Positions 1 through 7,488 of a DNA stretch of 11,591 nt are shown piece by piece. The stretch's first letter is position 1. Every line of letters starts with the position of its first letter. The translations under genes and the position numbers were made by a program. A model generated the notes under the pieces. The model worked only from the letters and a program-made list of their open reading frames with translations. It searched no databases and was not told the origin of the DNA. Origin of the DNA: an uncultured Muribaculaceae bacterium (GTDB lineage Bacteria > Bacteroidota > Bacteroidia > Bacteroidales > Muribaculaceae); the NCBI GenBank assembly GCA_910584125.1, contig CAJTXU010000051.1:1-11591 (forward strand), in the 5' to 3' direction.

Positions 1-16
1 ATCGCCACCTTACAGC

Positions 17-53
17 GGAGGGCGTCGCGACACAGCGACGCCCTCCTTTTTTT
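17..53 (+). terminator. Rho-independent terminator of an upstream gene outside the window
   Basis: A perfect 12-bp stem (17-28 with 35-46), GC-rich with a 6-nt loop, is followed at once by seven T residues (47-53). The T run lies only on the plus-strand 3' side, so it ends a plus-strand transcript arriving from the left of the window. No stop codon for that gene is visible in bases 1-16. Confidence 0.9.
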
Positions 54-63
54 ATCCCCTAAA

Positions 64-169
64 TCTTCCTTTCTCACCCTTTCTCACCCTTTTTCCCCTT
101 TCTAACCCTTTTTCCCCTTTCCCCCTTTTTCCCGTCCCCCCCCCTTTCCCTCTTTCCCTTTCTCCTCTC
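64..169. repeat. Low-complexity polypyrimidine tract (C/T-rich on plus, G-run-rich on minus)
   Basis: Over 106 bases only five purines appear (76, 86, 104, 105, 134). The tract contains a direct 10-bp duplication TTCTCACCCT at 71-80 and 81-90, and a run of nine C at 136-144. On the minus strand it becomes many GGG/GGGG runs separated by short A-rich spacers, a composition able to form G-quadruplexes or triplex DNA. It lies beyond the 3' end of the glycosyltransferase, between converging transcription from the left terminator and that gene. No coding potential is seen. Confidence 0.7.
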
Positions 170-205
170 GGCTTCGCCTCGGCACAGGAGGCGGCCAAAG
201 CCCTT

Positions 206-258
206 GGCTCCGCGCTAAGCCAGCGCGGAGCCTGAGCGCGGAACCTGAATGCGGAGCC
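206..258. repeat. GC-rich inverted repeat followed by a 13-bp tandem repeat
   Basis: GGCTCCGCGCT (206-216) is a perfect 11-bp inverted repeat of 222-232 around a 5-nt loop. Its right arm overlaps a 13-bp tandem array: GCGCGGAGCCTGA (223-235), GCGCGGAACCTGA (236-248) and a third, degenerate unit from 249. No T run follows the hairpin on either strand, so it is not a canonical terminator, though it could stabilise the 3' end of the glycosyltransferase mRNA. The rest of 170-349 is GC-rich and shows no gene. Confidence 0.55.
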
Positions 259-349
259 ATTGTGGCGCGACCGGAGGGAGCGCTTGGGGCGGAGAGAATG
301 CTCAGCCGGCGCGGGGTGAGAGGGAGGGGTCGAGGGGAGAACGCGGAGT

Positions 350-1102
350 TTAGCGGGCGAGGCGGCGGCCGGCTGCGCGGAAGAGGAAGCCGAGGTGGTT
401 GACGACTGTTCGCGCCGTGCCGTAGTGCCGGCACATGATCCGGAAGCGCTCGCGAAGCGATTTCATCTTGTTGCGGTCGGTCATGCCGTCCGACAGGTAG
501 TCGATGGCTATGCGGCCGAGATTCGTGCAGCGCTGCGGGTTTGCGTTCAGTATGCATCTTACCGTCCAGTCGTAGTCGGCCGAGAATCTATACGCCAGGT
601 CGTACTCGACGGCTATTTCGCGTCTCACCATAAACGCCTGGTGGCATACCAGCATCCCTTTCGCGAACGAGTCGAACGTCAGCGACACCGGCGCCGTGAG
701 ATGACGCTTGCACAGAATGTGACGGTCGGCGTCTACTATCACAGTGTCTGCATAGATGATGTCGTCGCGCCGCCGAGCCCTCTCGGCGTATGCCTGCAAC
801 GTGTCGGCCGAATGGAAGGTGTCGCCGGCGTTGAGGAAGAGAAGATACTTTCCCTGCGCCAGACGCATCCCCTTGTTCATCGCGTCGTAGAGGCCGCGGT
901 CTTTCTCGCTCAGTATCCTCACGTCGGGATAGGCGCGGGCCAGGGCGAGCGTGTCGTCGGTCGAGGCGCCGTCAATGATCACATGCTCGAAGTCGCGGAA
1001 GGTCTGCGACCATATCGATTCAAGCGTCGGGAGCAGCGTCGCCGAGGCGTTGAACGTTATCGTTATTATCGAAATCAGAGGCTTTGACTCCATAGCTTTC
1101 AT
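350..1102 (-). CDS. Family 2 glycosyltransferase (WfgS-like GT-A)
   Basis: This is probably a cytoplasmic, membrane-associated enzyme that transfers a sugar from a nucleotide-sugar donor to a glycan acceptor during surface polysaccharide assembly. The 250-residue product has the GT-A hallmarks in order: an N-terminal nucleotide-binding strand (ISIITITFN, residues 10-18), IDGASTDDT (43-51), DRGLYDAMNKG (68-78) and the metal-binding LNAGD (90-94) in place of the usual DxD. A later FSADYDW segment fits the acceptor or catalytic region. The DRGLYDAMNKG pattern is typical of the WfgS-like subgroup. The start is uncertain. ATG at 1102 gives MKAMESKP; an in-frame ATG at 1093 gives MESKP and leaves more leader behind the promoter box at 1120-1113. 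The sugar and the acceptor cannot be inferred. The gene is solitary and divergent from the ferredoxin gene. Confidence 0.88.
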   Translation of the reverse strand: MKAMESKPLISIITITFNASATLLPTLESIWSQTFRDFEHVIIDGASTDDTLALARAYPDVRILSEKDRGLYDAMNKGMRLAQGKYLLFLNAGDTFHSADTLQAYAERARRRDDIIYADTVIVDADRHILCKRHLTAPVSLTFDSFAKGMLVCHQAFMVRREIAVEYDLAYRFSADYDWTVRCILNANPQRCTNLGRIAIDYLSDGMTDRNKMKSLRERFRIMCRHYGTARTVVNHLGFLFRAAGRRLAR

Positions 1103-1112
1103 ATTTTTTCTG

Positions 1113-1120
1113 CAAAATTA
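1113..1120 (-). promoter_or_regulatory. Bacteroidetes -7 promoter box for the glycosyltransferase gene
   Basis: Read on the minus strand, 1120 to 1113 is TAATTTTG followed by C, a full match to the Bacteroidetes TAnnTTTG(C/T) element. No TTTG-like -33 element is found 19-21 bp upstream. Transcription would begin near 1107, only a few bases before ATG 1102, so either the message is nearly leaderless or translation starts at 1093. Confidence 0.5.
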
Positions 1121-1150
1121 AAAAAAAGTCGAAATAATTTGACCGAATAA

Positions 1151-1182
1151 GTTGGAAGAATCAATAATTAACCTTAATTTTG
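1151..1182 (+). promoter_or_regulatory. Bacteroidetes -33/-7 promoter for the ferredoxin gene
   Basis: GTTG (1151-1154, three of four bases matching TTTG) is separated by 20 bp from TAATTTTG followed by T (1175-1182), which matches TAnnTTTG(C/T). Spacing and both elements fit the primary sigma factor of Bacteroidetes. The predicted start near 1189 leaves a leader of about 34 nt before ATG 1223. Confidence 0.6.
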
Positions 1183-1222
1183 TAGCGTAATACGAGAATC
1201 TAAATCTAAAACAAGAAAAATC

Positions 1223-1390
1223 ATGGCTTACGTAATTACAGACAGATGTATCGCATGCGGCACATGCCAGTCCGTTTGCCCCGTGGAGGCTATCTCCGAG
1301 GGCGAGATCTATCACATCGATCCCGACACTTGCATCAGCTGCGGCAGCTGCGCGTCGGTTTGTCCCAACGATGCTATCGAGGAGGGCTGA
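1223..1390 (+). CDS. Small 2[4Fe-4S] ferredoxin
   Basis: This is a 55-residue soluble electron carrier. It has two copies of the classic cluster-binding pattern CxxCxxCxxxCP: C9, C12, C15, C19 (CIACGTCQSVCP) and C37, C40, C43, C47 (CISCGSCASVCP). Each cluster takes three cysteines from one motif and the last from the other, as in clostridial-type ferredoxins, and the length matches that family. It begins MAYVITDRC and ends at TGA 1388-1390. The gene is monocistronic, with a promoter at 1151-1182 and a terminator at 1412-1448. Likely partners are anaerobic oxidoreductases such as pyruvate:ferredoxin oxidoreductase or hydrogenase, but nothing in the window identifies them. Confidence 0.95.
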   Translation: MAYVITDRCIACGTCQSVCPVEAISEGEIYHIDPDTCISCGSCASVCPNDAIEEG

Positions 1391-1411
1391 ATTGACCGTC
1401 TGAAGCGAAAA

Positions 1412-1448
1412 ATGGCTGTCTCTCCACAGGGACGGCCATATTTTTTTT
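1412..1448 (+). terminator. Terminator of the ferredoxin gene
   Basis: ATGGCTGTCTCT (1412-1423) pairs with AGGGACGGCCAT (1428-1439), a 12-bp stem with two G-U pairs and a CCAC loop. Eight T residues follow (1441-1448). It separates the ferredoxin from dut, so the dut cluster should have its own promoter in 1449-1569. I see no convincing -33/-7 pair there; the nearest candidate, TA at 1459 followed by TTTTTTG, is one base too long. Confidence 0.88.
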
Positions 1449-1569
1449 ATCGCAGCCATATTTTTTGATGCCTGCTGTGAATTCAGGGCCGTTTTTTGTT
1501 TTAACATAGGGCGGACCGTTATTAAGCTCGCGGCGCCCGTCTCTCGTCACCCTTATTACAGAAACAGTC

Positions 1570-2016
1570 ATGGATAGATTGAAAGTCAAGATAATAAACA
1601 AGAGCCACCATCAGCTGCCGGAATACGGCACGTTCGAGGCCGCCGGCATGGACGTCCGCGCCTATCTGCCCGAGGGCCCTGTGACGCTCCGACCGCTGCA
1701 GAGGGCTTTGATTCCGACGGGCCTCCACATCCAGCTCCCGTCGGGCTACGAGTGCCAGATCCGCCCCCGCAGCGGGCTCGCGCTCAATTACGGCATATCG
1801 ATCGTCAACACGCCGGGCACCGTCGACGCCGACTATCGCGGAGAGATCGGAGTCATCCTCATCAATCTGGGAGAGAATGACTTCACCGTCAACGACGGCG
1901 ACCGCATCTGCCAGATGGTCATCAAGCAGTATTCGCACGTCACGTGGGAGCCGGTCGAGGAACTCGACCGCACCCGTCGCGAGGACGGCGCTTTCGGGCA
2001 CACCGGCCGCAACTGA
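1570..2016 (+). CDS. dut: Deoxyuridine 5'-triphosphate nucleotidohydrolase (dUTPase)
   Basis: The enzyme hydrolyses dUTP to dUMP and pyrophosphate. This keeps uracil out of DNA and supplies dUMP for thymidylate synthesis. The 148-residue protein is the normal length of the homotrimeric all-beta family and carries all five motifs: AGMD (25-28), PRSGLA (66-71), GTVDADYRGE (83-92, with catalytic Asp86 and the substrate-stacking Tyr89), RICQMVI (112-118), and REDGAFGHTG (137-146), the flexible C-terminal arm with Arg137 and Phe142. In motif 5 the usual Ser after FG is His, a tolerated variation. ATG 1570 is the natural start. It is the first gene of the cluster running to 7488; the next gene begins 26 bases after its stop. 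Confidence 0.96.
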   Translation: MDRLKVKIINKSHHQLPEYGTFEAAGMDVRAYLPEGPVTLRPLQRALIPTGLHIQLPSGYECQIRPRSGLALNYGISIVNTPGTVDADYRGEIGVILINLGENDFTVNDGDRICQMVIKQYSHVTWEPVEELDRTRREDGAFGHTGRN

Positions 2017-2042
2017 TCAACAACCGAAACAGAGAAAAAGAA

Positions 2043-3971
2043 TTGAGATCCACTAACAAGATAATCCTGTTGCTTGTCGGCGCCGTCGCAGCGGCGTCGG
2101 CCATAGGCGTATGGGCCGACACGGGCCGGCGCGCGAAGTCGCGCTATTACTATTCGGCCGGAGTCCAGGAGGCTGCCCAGGGCAACGAGGCCTCCGCCTA
2201 CGAGTATTTCCGCCGCGCCTACGAGGCCGACCCGACATATCCCGAGGCCGCGTCGGCCTACGGCACGCGCCGTCTGTACGTGGGCGTCGACACGCTGCAG
2301 AGCGACGCCGAGCTCGGACGCTCGCTGGCGATGATGCGCCAGTATGTCGACGCATACCCCGATGACCTGTACGAGTCTCTCTATTACGGCTTCGTGGCCG
2401 GACAGCTCGAGCAGCTCGACGAGGCCGTCAGGGTGCTCGACCGCACATATCTGCATCACCCCGAGTCGAGCGACGTCCTGCTCCAGCTTTCGGACGCCTA
2501 CGCCAAGTCGGGAGAGTTCGGCAAGGCCGTCGAGGCCATGGGCCGCTACGAGGCCCAGGAGGGAATGTCGGCGCCCGTCACCACACGCAAGATCTCCTAT
2601 ATGCTCGTCGACAAGGACACCGTCGGCGCAGTCCGCGAGGTGACGCGTCTGGTGGCCTCGAATCCCCGCGACGCTTCATACCGCATCCTCAAGGGGAATG
2701 TGTTCGACATAATCCAGATGCCCGATTCGGCTCTGGCTTACTACAAGACGGCCGAGACGTTCGACCCCGAGTCCGGTGCCGCCAAACTCGCCCTGGCCGG
2801 CTATTACCAGCAGCACGGAGACTCGGTGGAATACGACAACAAGATGTATGAGGTCCTACTGGTCGAAGACCTCGACCTTGACCAGAAGACAGACCTCACG
2901 GCCCAGTATCTGCAGTCGCTCATCAACGACAAGCACGAGACCAAGCGCGGCGACTACCTCTTCTCCGTGCTCCGCAACCAGTATCCCCACGAACCCCGCG
3001 TGCTCGACCTCGCCGCCCGTTACAGCGCGGCCAAAGGCGACTTCAAGGACGCCGAGGAGCAGATCTCGTATGCCCTCGACCTCGACCCGACCAATTCGGC
3101 GTTCTGGGCACAGCTCATGATGTACCAGTCGGCCGGCGACAATCCGGCCTCGGCGCTCGCCACATTCGAGCGGGCCTCGAAGCACATCACGCCCGACGAC
3201 AACCTCAAGTTCTATTACGCCTCTGTGGCCCAGCTTGTCAAGGAATACGACATCGCCGCCGACGTCTACCGCTGCATGATCCAGGACACCGACCCATCGC
3301 TGCCCCTCGACTCGGCCATTACCATCAGGGACGTGCGCCCCGACATCAGCCTCCAGGACCTCGACCGCCTCAGCCGCCTCTTCACCACGTTGGGCGACGT
3401 CTACAACTCGGCCGACCGTCAGCAGCAGTCATGGCGCGCCTACGAGAATGCGCTTGAGCTCGACCCCGCCAACGCCATGGCCATGAACAACTACGCCTAT
3501 TTCCTCAGCCTCAAGGGGGGAGACCTCGACAAGGCCCTCGAACTCAGCGGCAAGGCCATCTCGGGCGCGGACGCCGACAATCCGACATATCTCGACACAT
3601 ACGCCTGGATCAATTATCTGAAAGGAAACTTCGAGGAGGCCGAGAAGGTGCAGATGCGGGCCCTCGCCGCCATGAAGCGCGACGAATACGTCAGCGCCGA
3701 GATCTACGACCACCTCGGCGACATCCTCGCCCGGAGAGGGAATCTCCCCGGCGCCCTCGCCGCCTGGAAGGAAGCCGCCAGAATCCAGGAGGAGAACAAG
3801 GAGCAGGAAGAGGAATCCTACGGCAAGACACAACAGAAGATCAAGGACGCAACACCCAAAGTCAGCGCCCTGGTCGAGGCCGGCGCCAAGGAGGTGACCA
3901 TCGACGACCTGCTCGGCGGCGACGACAAGACAACCGACGGCGACAACACCGCCCAACCAGCTGAAAAATGA
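2043..3971 (+). CDS. Exported tetratricopeptide-repeat protein
   Basis: This is a predicted periplasmic scaffold protein of 642 residues if translation starts at TTG 2043. From there the product begins MRSTNKIILLL and continues as a hydrophobic signal segment ending near VWA-D at residues 23-24, with no lipobox cysteine. No ATG suits: upstream in-frame starts would run back into dut and bury the signal peptide, and the first downstream ATG lies inside the TPR region. A purine-rich stretch (2030-2042) precedes the TTG. The mature part is a chain of TPR helices, for example the unit around YFRRAYEADPTYPEA, one ending YALDLDPTNSAFW, and one with YENALELDPANAMAMNNYAY near the C-terminus. It ends in an acidic, polar tail. 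The stop overlaps the next start (ATGA, 3968-3971), indicating translational coupling. The specific partner is unknown; the neighbours suggest an envelope role. Confidence 0.85.
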   Translation: MRSTNKIILLLVGAVAAASAIGVWADTGRRAKSRYYYSAGVQEAAQGNEASAYEYFRRAYEADPTYPEAASAYGTRRLYVGVDTLQSDAELGRSLAMMRQYVDAYPDDLYESLYYGFVAGQLEQLDEAVRVLDRTYLHHPESSDVLLQLSDAYAKSGEFGKAVEAMGRYEAQEGMSAPVTTRKISYMLVDKDTVGAVREVTRLVASNPRDASYRILKGNVFDIIQMPDSALAYYKTAETFDPESGAAKLALAGYYQQHGDSVEYDNKMYEVLLVEDLDLDQKTDLTAQYLQSLINDKHETKRGDYLFSVLRNQYPHEPRVLDLAARYSAAKGDFKDAEEQISYALDLDPTNSAFWAQLMMYQSAGDNPASALATFERASKHITPDDNLKFYYASVAQLVKEYDIAADVYRCMIQDTDPSLPLDSAITIRDVRPDISLQDLDRLSRLFTTLGDVYNSADRQQQSWRAYENALELDPANAMAMNNYAYFLSLKGGDLDKALELSGKAISGADADNPTYLDTYAWINYLKGNFEEAEKVQMRALAAMKRDEYVSAEIYDHLGDILARRGNLPGALAAWKEAARIQEENKEQEEESYGKTQQKIKDATPKVSALVEAGAKEVTIDDLLGGDDKTTDGDNTAQPAEK

Positions 3972-4750
3972 AAAGACTGACATACATCATCTTCCTCTCC
4001 CTCGTCGTGCTCATGTCCGCGCCGGCCGCCGGCAAGGACACCGACATAGCCGTCCCCGACCCCGTGCTCGTGGACATCGCCGAGAGCTACATGCCCTGGC
4101 AGTCGGCCGAGTTCAACGGCAAACTGCGGTGCGACCGTCTGCCTCTATCGCCTACGGTCCGAATCTATATGGAATGCGACTCGCTGGTGCAGATCTCGCT
4201 GCGCGCCCCGCTGGTGGGCGAAGTGGGACGCCTTGAGCTCTCCGCGACGCGGCTCACGGCCGTCAACAAGCTGAAACGCACGTACTGCAGCGAGGAGACA
4301 TCGCGTCTGCTCGAGCTTTACCCCGGCCTTATCCGCGACATACAGAACCTGCTGTTGGCCCGGGTCGTCGTGTTCGGTTCCGGTCCGCTCGGCCATGACA
4401 ACCTTGCCCGCGTCGAGGTCGAGGAAGACCGCGAGGGGGGATGGATGCTCATCCCCGAGGTCAAGGGGAACGCGCTGCCGCTGAAATACGGCTATATCGT
4501 CGGCGCCGGAGGCCGCACCCGCGCGCTGGCCGCGGCATTGCCCGGAAAGGGCGACCTTGAGGTGAAGTATGACTACCCTGGCCGCGGCGAGACCATCGAC
4601 ATCAGATTCGACAACGGCAGGAAAAAACCTCTGGAGGCGACGCTCGACTTCACCTCCGTCAAATGGGGTGGCTCGAAGATGCCGCCGCTCAAACTCGACA
4701 ACTACAGACGCTTGAGCGTCAAGGAGTTCATGCAGAGCCTCGGAAAGTGA
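3968..4750 (+). CDS. DUF4292 family envelope protein (LolA/LolB-like fold suspected)
   Basis: The 260-residue protein has an N-terminal signal sequence (MKRLTYIIFLSLVVLMSAPAAG). The body is rich in predicted beta strands and includes a stretch beginning FNGKLRCDRLPLSPTVRIYM. I assign it to DUF4292 from this pattern and from its place between the TPR protein and the EnvC-like protein. I recall DUF4292 being grouped with LolA/LolB lipoprotein carriers, half-barrels that hold acyl chains; that link is family knowledge, not visible here. Many family members are lipoproteins with Cys after the signal peptide. This one has no such Cys, so it is probably a soluble periplasmic protein. ATG 3968 overlaps the preceding stop by four bases. 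Confidence 0.75.
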   Translation: MKRLTYIIFLSLVVLMSAPAAGKDTDIAVPDPVLVDIAESYMPWQSAEFNGKLRCDRLPLSPTVRIYMECDSLVQISLRAPLVGEVGRLELSATRLTAVNKLKRTYCSEETSRLLELYPGLIRDIQNLLLARVVVFGSGPLGHDNLARVEVEEDREGGWMLIPEVKGNALPLKYGYIVGAGGRTRALAAALPGKGDLEVKYDYPGRGETIDIRFDNGRKKPLEATLDFTSVKWGGSKMPPLKLDNYRRLSVKEFMQSLGK

Positions 4751-4795
4751 CATCGGGAGATAGATGTGGGGAGTGAGAACGAAGACAGAAGAGAG

Positions 4796-6538
4796 ATGAA
4801 CATAAAATCAAGGTTATCCATAATAATGCTGCTGGTCGCGGCGATGCTGGCTCCGGTCCCGGCGCTCTACGCGCGCAAACCGGCCGCCAAGGCCTCGACG
4901 TCGTCCCAGTCGAAGAAGGGCAGGACCGGCACGCGCAAAGGCCCGAAGAGCGGCGCGCGCAAAGGCACTTCGCGTAAGAAGGGCTCGACACGTAAGGGCG
5001 CCACGGAGACATCGGCCGATGTGCGCCGCCGCGAGGAGGCCACGCGCCGCGAGATCCGACAGACCCAGCAGCAGATTCAGGTCAACGACGCCGAAATCAA
5101 GAAGAATCTCGCCGAACTCGGCAAACTCGAAGACGACATCAAGGCCGGAAAGGTCAAGGTGGCCGAGGCCACGAAGAAGGTCAACACCCTGCAGTCGCAG
5201 ATCAACGGACTCCAGAGCCGCATCAGCCGCGACGAGGCCACCCTCGCGAAACTCCGCTCCGAATACCTGAAGGCCATCAAGAGGATGCGCGTCAAGCGCA
5301 AGTCGAAGTCGATGCTCGCCTTCGTATTCTCGTCGGGAAGTTTCAACGAGGCCGTGCGCCGCATGCGCTACATGAAGCGCGTCTCCGACTGGCGCGACCG
5401 TCAGACCCGCGAGATCGGCGAGCGCGTGGCCGAGCTCAAGACCCAGACCGAGGCCCTCTCCCGGACCAAGACCGCCCACGACCATGCCCTGGCCGAGAAT
5501 GTCAAGGCCCAGAAACAGCTCCAGAGCCAGTTTGACCGTCAGGACGCAATAGTCGTGGACCTCCGCCGCAACGGACAGGCCCTGCAGGCGCATCTCTCGA
5601 AAAAGCAGGCCGAGGCCAATGCGCTGAAAGGCCGTGTCGCCGCTCTGATCGCCGAAGAGACACGCAAGGCCGAGGCCGAGGAACGCGCGCGCGCCGCCGC
5701 CGAGGCCCAGGCACGCGCCGAAGCCGCCGAGCGCGAACGCGCCGCCGCCGCGCTTGCCGCCGAGCAGCGGGCCCGCGAGGAGCAACGCCAGCGCGAGGCC
5801 GAACTGTTGGCACAGAACGAGGCGCGCAAGAGCGAGGCCCCCGCTAAAGCCCAGGAAAAGAAACAGCCCAAGAAGGAGACTTCGAAGCCGAAGAAGGAAA
5901 CACCGAAGAAGGAGACACCTAAGAAAGAGACGCCCCGCAAGGAGACCCCGAAAAAGGAGACCCAGGCGAAGTCGTCGGGCGGCGAGGATGTGTCGTATGC
6001 CCAGGCGCGTCGCCGCAAACCCCGCTCGCAGACGCAGAAGGCGGCTCCGTCGGCCGCCGGATCGGCCAACGCCGCCAAGTCTTCAAACGCCGCCAGGTCA
6101 GCCGCTCCCGCTCGCCGCGAACCTTCCGACTTCGGCTCGATGCGTGGCTCGCTGCCGCGCCCGGTGGCGGGTCAGTTCAGGGTGACGAGCCGTTTCGGCA
6201 CGCACTCCCTCCCCGACATGCCCAACGTGACCTACGACAACCCCGGCATCGACGCCGAGGTCGCTCCCGGAGCGACAGCCCAGGCCGTATATGGCGGCAA
6301 GGTGTCGGGCGTGTATGTCGTCGACGGCTACTCGACTGTCGTGATCGTCAACCATGGCGGTTACTACACCGTCTACGGCAACATCGCCTCCCCGTCGGTA
6401 AGTGTCGGAGAGAGCGTGCGCCAGGGCCAGGGACTCGGACGCCTCGCCACCGACCGCGAGGACCCCTCGCACAGCACGATTCACTTCGAGGTGTGGCGCA
6501 ACCGCGATAAAATGGACCCGCTCGGATGGATACGGTAG
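4796..6538 (+). CDS. EnvC-like murein hydrolase activator with degenerate LytM/M23 domain
   Basis: This is a predicted periplasmic protein that activates cell-wall amidases during division. ATG 4796 gives 580 residues, starts directly with the signal peptide (cleavage near ALYA-RK, residue 26) and follows a purine-rich stretch; a GTG at 4766 would put ten charged residues in front. Domains in order: a very basic Gly/Thr/Ser/Lys/Arg segment (27-69), coiled coil (about 75-290), an Ala/Glu/Arg-rich helix (about 290-350), a KKETP repeat (358-389), an Ala/Ser/Arg linker, and a LytM domain (about 445-580). The M23 zinc ligands are mostly lost: the usual HxxxD reads NPGID (482-486) and the HxH motif reads TIH, with only His563 left. 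As with E. coli EnvC, it should be a non-catalytic activator. Its 3' end overlaps the next gene by 13 bases. Confidence 0.88.
   Translation: MNIKSRLSIIMLLVAAMLAPVPALYARKPAAKASTSSQSKKGRTGTRKGPKSGARKGTSRKKGSTRKGATETSADVRRREEATRREIRQTQQQIQVNDAEIKKNLAELGKLEDDIKAGKVKVAEATKKVNTLQSQINGLQSRISRDEATLAKLRSEYLKAIKRMRVKRKSKSMLAFVFSSGSFNEAVRRMRYMKRVSDWRDRQTREIGERVAELKTQTEALSRTKTAHDHALAENVKAQKQLQSQFDRQDAIVVDLRRNGQALQAHLSKKQAEANALKGRVAALIAEETRKAEAEERARAAAEAQARAEAAERERAAAALAAEQRAREEQRQREAELLAQNEARKSEAPAKAQEKKQPKKETSKPKKETPKKETPKKETPRKETPKKETQAKSSGGEDVSYAQARRRKPRSQTQKAAPSAAGSANAAKSSNAARSAAPARREPSDFGSMRGSLPRPVAGQFRVTSRFGTHSLPDMPNVTYDNPGIDAEVAPGATAQAVYGGKVSGVYVVDGYSTVVIVNHGGYYTVYGNIASPSVSVGESVRQGQGLGRLATDREDPSHSTIHFEVWRNRDKMDPLGWIR
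5867..5962 (+). repeat. 15-bp coding repeat producing Pro-Lys-Lys-Glu-Thr units in the EnvC-like protein
   Basis: Six copies of a PKKET-type unit (residues 358-389), one with an extra Ser-Lys after it and one with Arg for Lys, join the coiled coil to the LytM domain. At DNA level they are degenerate 15-bp repeats of CCGAAGAAGGAGACA type. Such in-frame arrays can change copy number by slippage and alter linker length. The highly charged linker may bind anionic polymers, but that is inference. Confidence 0.8.
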
Positions 6539-7488
6539 ACACTCCGCAGTGGCGCATCGTGCGCTACGAACCCTCGATGGCCGCGACGTGGAACGATTTC
6601 GTGGCCCGCTCGCGCAACGGCACGTTCCTCTTCGACAGAGGATACATGGACTATCACGCCGACCGGTTCGCCGACTGCTCCTGGATGGCGTTCAAGGGCA
6701 ACCGTCTGCTTGCCGTGCTGCCCGCCGACATAACGGCCGACGCCACGCTGCGTTCGCACGGCGGCCTCACCTACGGCGGCTGGGTGACGGCTATGGCCCA
6801 TCTCGACGCCGCCGGACTTCTCGGCATTTTCACGGCCGCCTGCGATGTGTGGCGCGCCGAGGGCATCAGTAGACTCGATTATAAGCCGGTGCCGTACATC
6901 TACAGCCGCAAGCCCTCGCAGGACGACCTCTACGCCCTGTTCCGTCTCGGAGCCGTGCAGACCGAGTGCGCCGTCAGTTCGACGATCGACCTCTCCGCCC
7001 CTGTGGAGTTCAACCAGCAGATGCGGCGGCATCTCGCGCAGGCGTCGCGGCTGCCCATTGAAACGGGGGAGACCGACGACGTCGGCATGTTCATGACGAT
7101 GCTCGCCGACTGCCTGCGCGAACGGCACGACACGCGGCCGGTGCATACCGCCGCCGAACTGAGGCTGCTCAAAGATCGCTTCCCCGACAACATACGTCTG
7201 TTCGTCATCACGCTCGAAGGCGTGCCCCATGCGGCGGTATGCGTCTACGACACCGGTGTCACGGCCCACGCGCAATATATAGCCACAACAGCAGAGGGGC
7301 GCAGGCTCAATCTGCTCACGCCGCTGTTCGACTATCTGATAAGGGAGGTATTCGCCCGGCGCAGATGGTTCGATTTCGGAATCTCGACCGAAGACCATGG
7401 CCGCACTCTCAATGCCGGCCTGTTGCGCCAGAAGACATCATACGGCGCCGGAGCGACCGTCTACACGCGCTGGAGGCTCGACCTCTAA
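6526..7488 (+). CDS. GNAT/FemAB-like acyltransferase (Acetyltransf_6 type)
   Basis: The 320-residue protein is cytoplasmic, with no signal or membrane segment. It looks like a tandem GNAT-fold protein of the FemAB/BioF2-like group, which transfers acyl or aminoacyl groups to amino sugars, peptidoglycan stems or lipids. The N-terminal half holds the typical W.DF...S.NGTFLFDR.YMDYH block (residues about 22-44) and a GGLTYGGW segment. The C-terminal half holds a hydrophobic GVPHAAVCVYDTGV strand pair, an ATTAEGRRLNLLTPL helix and a WFDFGISTEDHGRTLN..L motif, the conserved closing region of this family. ATG 6526 lies 13 bases inside the 3' end of the EnvC-like gene, so it is probably translationally coupled. 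Substrate unknown; the neighbouring flippase and cell-wall genes suggest an envelope substrate. Its stop shares four bases with the convergent flippase stop. Confidence 0.75.
   Translation: MDTVDTPQWRIVRYEPSMAATWNDFVARSRNGTFLFDRGYMDYHADRFADCSWMAFKGNRLLAVLPADITADATLRSHGGLTYGGWVTAMAHLDAAGLLGIFTAACDVWRAEGISRLDYKPVPYIYSRKPSQDDLYALFRLGAVQTECAVSSTIDLSAPVEFNQQMRRHLAQASRLPIETGETDDVGMFMTMLADCLRERHDTRPVHTAAELRLLKDRFPDNIRLFVITLEGVPHAAVCVYDTGVTAHAQYIATTAEGRRLNLLTPLFDYLIREVFARRRWFDFGISTEDHGRTLNAGLLRQKTSYGAGATVYTRWRLDL

Noticed and set aside
102..557. Open reading frame on the minus strand through the pyrimidine tract and glycosyltransferase 3' end
   Set aside because: It overlaps the real gene in another frame, and its product is low-complexity Pro/Arg/Lys/Gly sequence driven by the tract.
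395..1087. Plus-strand frame opposite the glycosyltransferase
   Set aside because: It is a shadow of the high-GC gene; the minus-strand product has clear GT2 motifs and this one has none.
1471..1498. Second terminator after the ferredoxin gene (CCTG/CAGG with later T run)
   Set aside because: The stem is only four pairs with a 9-nt loop and is separated from the T run; the hairpin at 1412-1448 explains termination.
1944..2042. Longer start for the TPR protein overlapping dut
   Set aside because: It would place about 33 basic residues before the signal peptide and overlap dut by more than 70 bases.
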